DNA from: Catalimonadaceae bacterium JC749
GTDB lineage: Bacteria; Bacteroidota; Bacteroidia; Cytophagales; Cyclobacteriaceae
Assembly: GCA_021730635.1 (NCBI GenBank)
Contig: JAJNNC010000004.1
Span: forward strand, 124,001 to 188,000
Direction of reading: 5' to 3'
Length of the DNA: 64,000 bases
The stretch's first letter is position 1. Each line of letters starts with the position of its first letter. Below the pieces are notes generated by a model. The model had not been told where the DNA came from, made no database searches, and was given only the letters and a program-made list of their open reading frames with translations. This document shows positions 63,975 through 64,000 of the stretch, piece after piece. A program made the position numbers and the translations under genes.

Positions 63975-64000
63975 AATACTTATTGATCCTGGCCTAAGGC

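Overview
The window comes from a member of the Bacteroidota, most likely a marine or soil Cytophagales-type bacterium. The evidence is an ECF sigma/FecR/SusC/SusD set, a secreted protein with a type IX secretion (T9SS) C-terminal sorting domain, a DUF4154 (YfiR-like) protein, cupredoxin/propeller and DUF1080 secreted proteins, and promoters of the Bacteroidetes type (TTG-N19..21-TAnnTTTG). No phage, transposase, CRISPR array or rRNA was seen. One tRNA (Asp, GTC) is present.

Region by region. 0-8.6 kb: housekeeping genes on the minus strand (rimK fragment, Lhr-type DEXH helicase, Uup-type ABC-F ATPase, proB-proA) and a divergent 3-methyladenine glycosylase. 8.7-14.8 kb: a universal stress protein, then a secreted pair (DUF1080/PA14 lipoprotein and a beta-propeller fused to an azurin-like copper domain), a small membrane protein and an orphan YfiR-like protein. 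14.9-26.5 kb: core metabolism (2-oxoacid dehydrogenase E2, cinA, DUF4197 lipoprotein, etfBA, bifunctional nuclease, nucleoside transporter, tyrS, acetyltransferase, patatin, accA). 26.7-36.9 kb: tRNA-Asp, a membrane GAF protein, a phosphopantetheinyl transferase and a 2430-residue single-module polyketide synthase (KS-AT-DH-psiKR-ER-KR-ACP-TE). 37.8-46 kb: an Ldh2-type dehydrogenase and the sigma/FecR/SusC/SusD set. 46-53.4 kb: a stress and signalling cluster (bactofilin-like membrane protein, universal stress protein, Hsp20, a cNMP-domain protein without a DNA-binding domain, a PAS histidine kinase with NarL-type regulator, a full Crp/Fnr regulator and a ferritin-fold-like protein with a repeat tail). 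53.6-64 kb: lipid kinase, surE, AI-2E transporter, a hybrid histidine kinase, a DUF2784 membrane protein and a T9SS-exported surface protein.

How the genes work together. The polyketide synthase and the phosphopantetheinyl transferase form an apparently self-contained biosynthetic unit: all domains for full reduction of each added unit are there, with a carrier protein and a releasing thioesterase. The 46-53 kb cluster looks like a redox- or stress-responsive regulon. Two Fnr-type dyads, 13 of 14 bases alike when one is reverse-complemented, lie upstream of its two transcription units. A perfect 15-bp inverted repeat lies between the response regulator and the Crp gene, and part of its flank recurs upstream of the T9SS protein about 9 kb away. 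The sigma/FecR/SusCD set is a nutrient-sensing and uptake system without neighbouring degradative enzymes.
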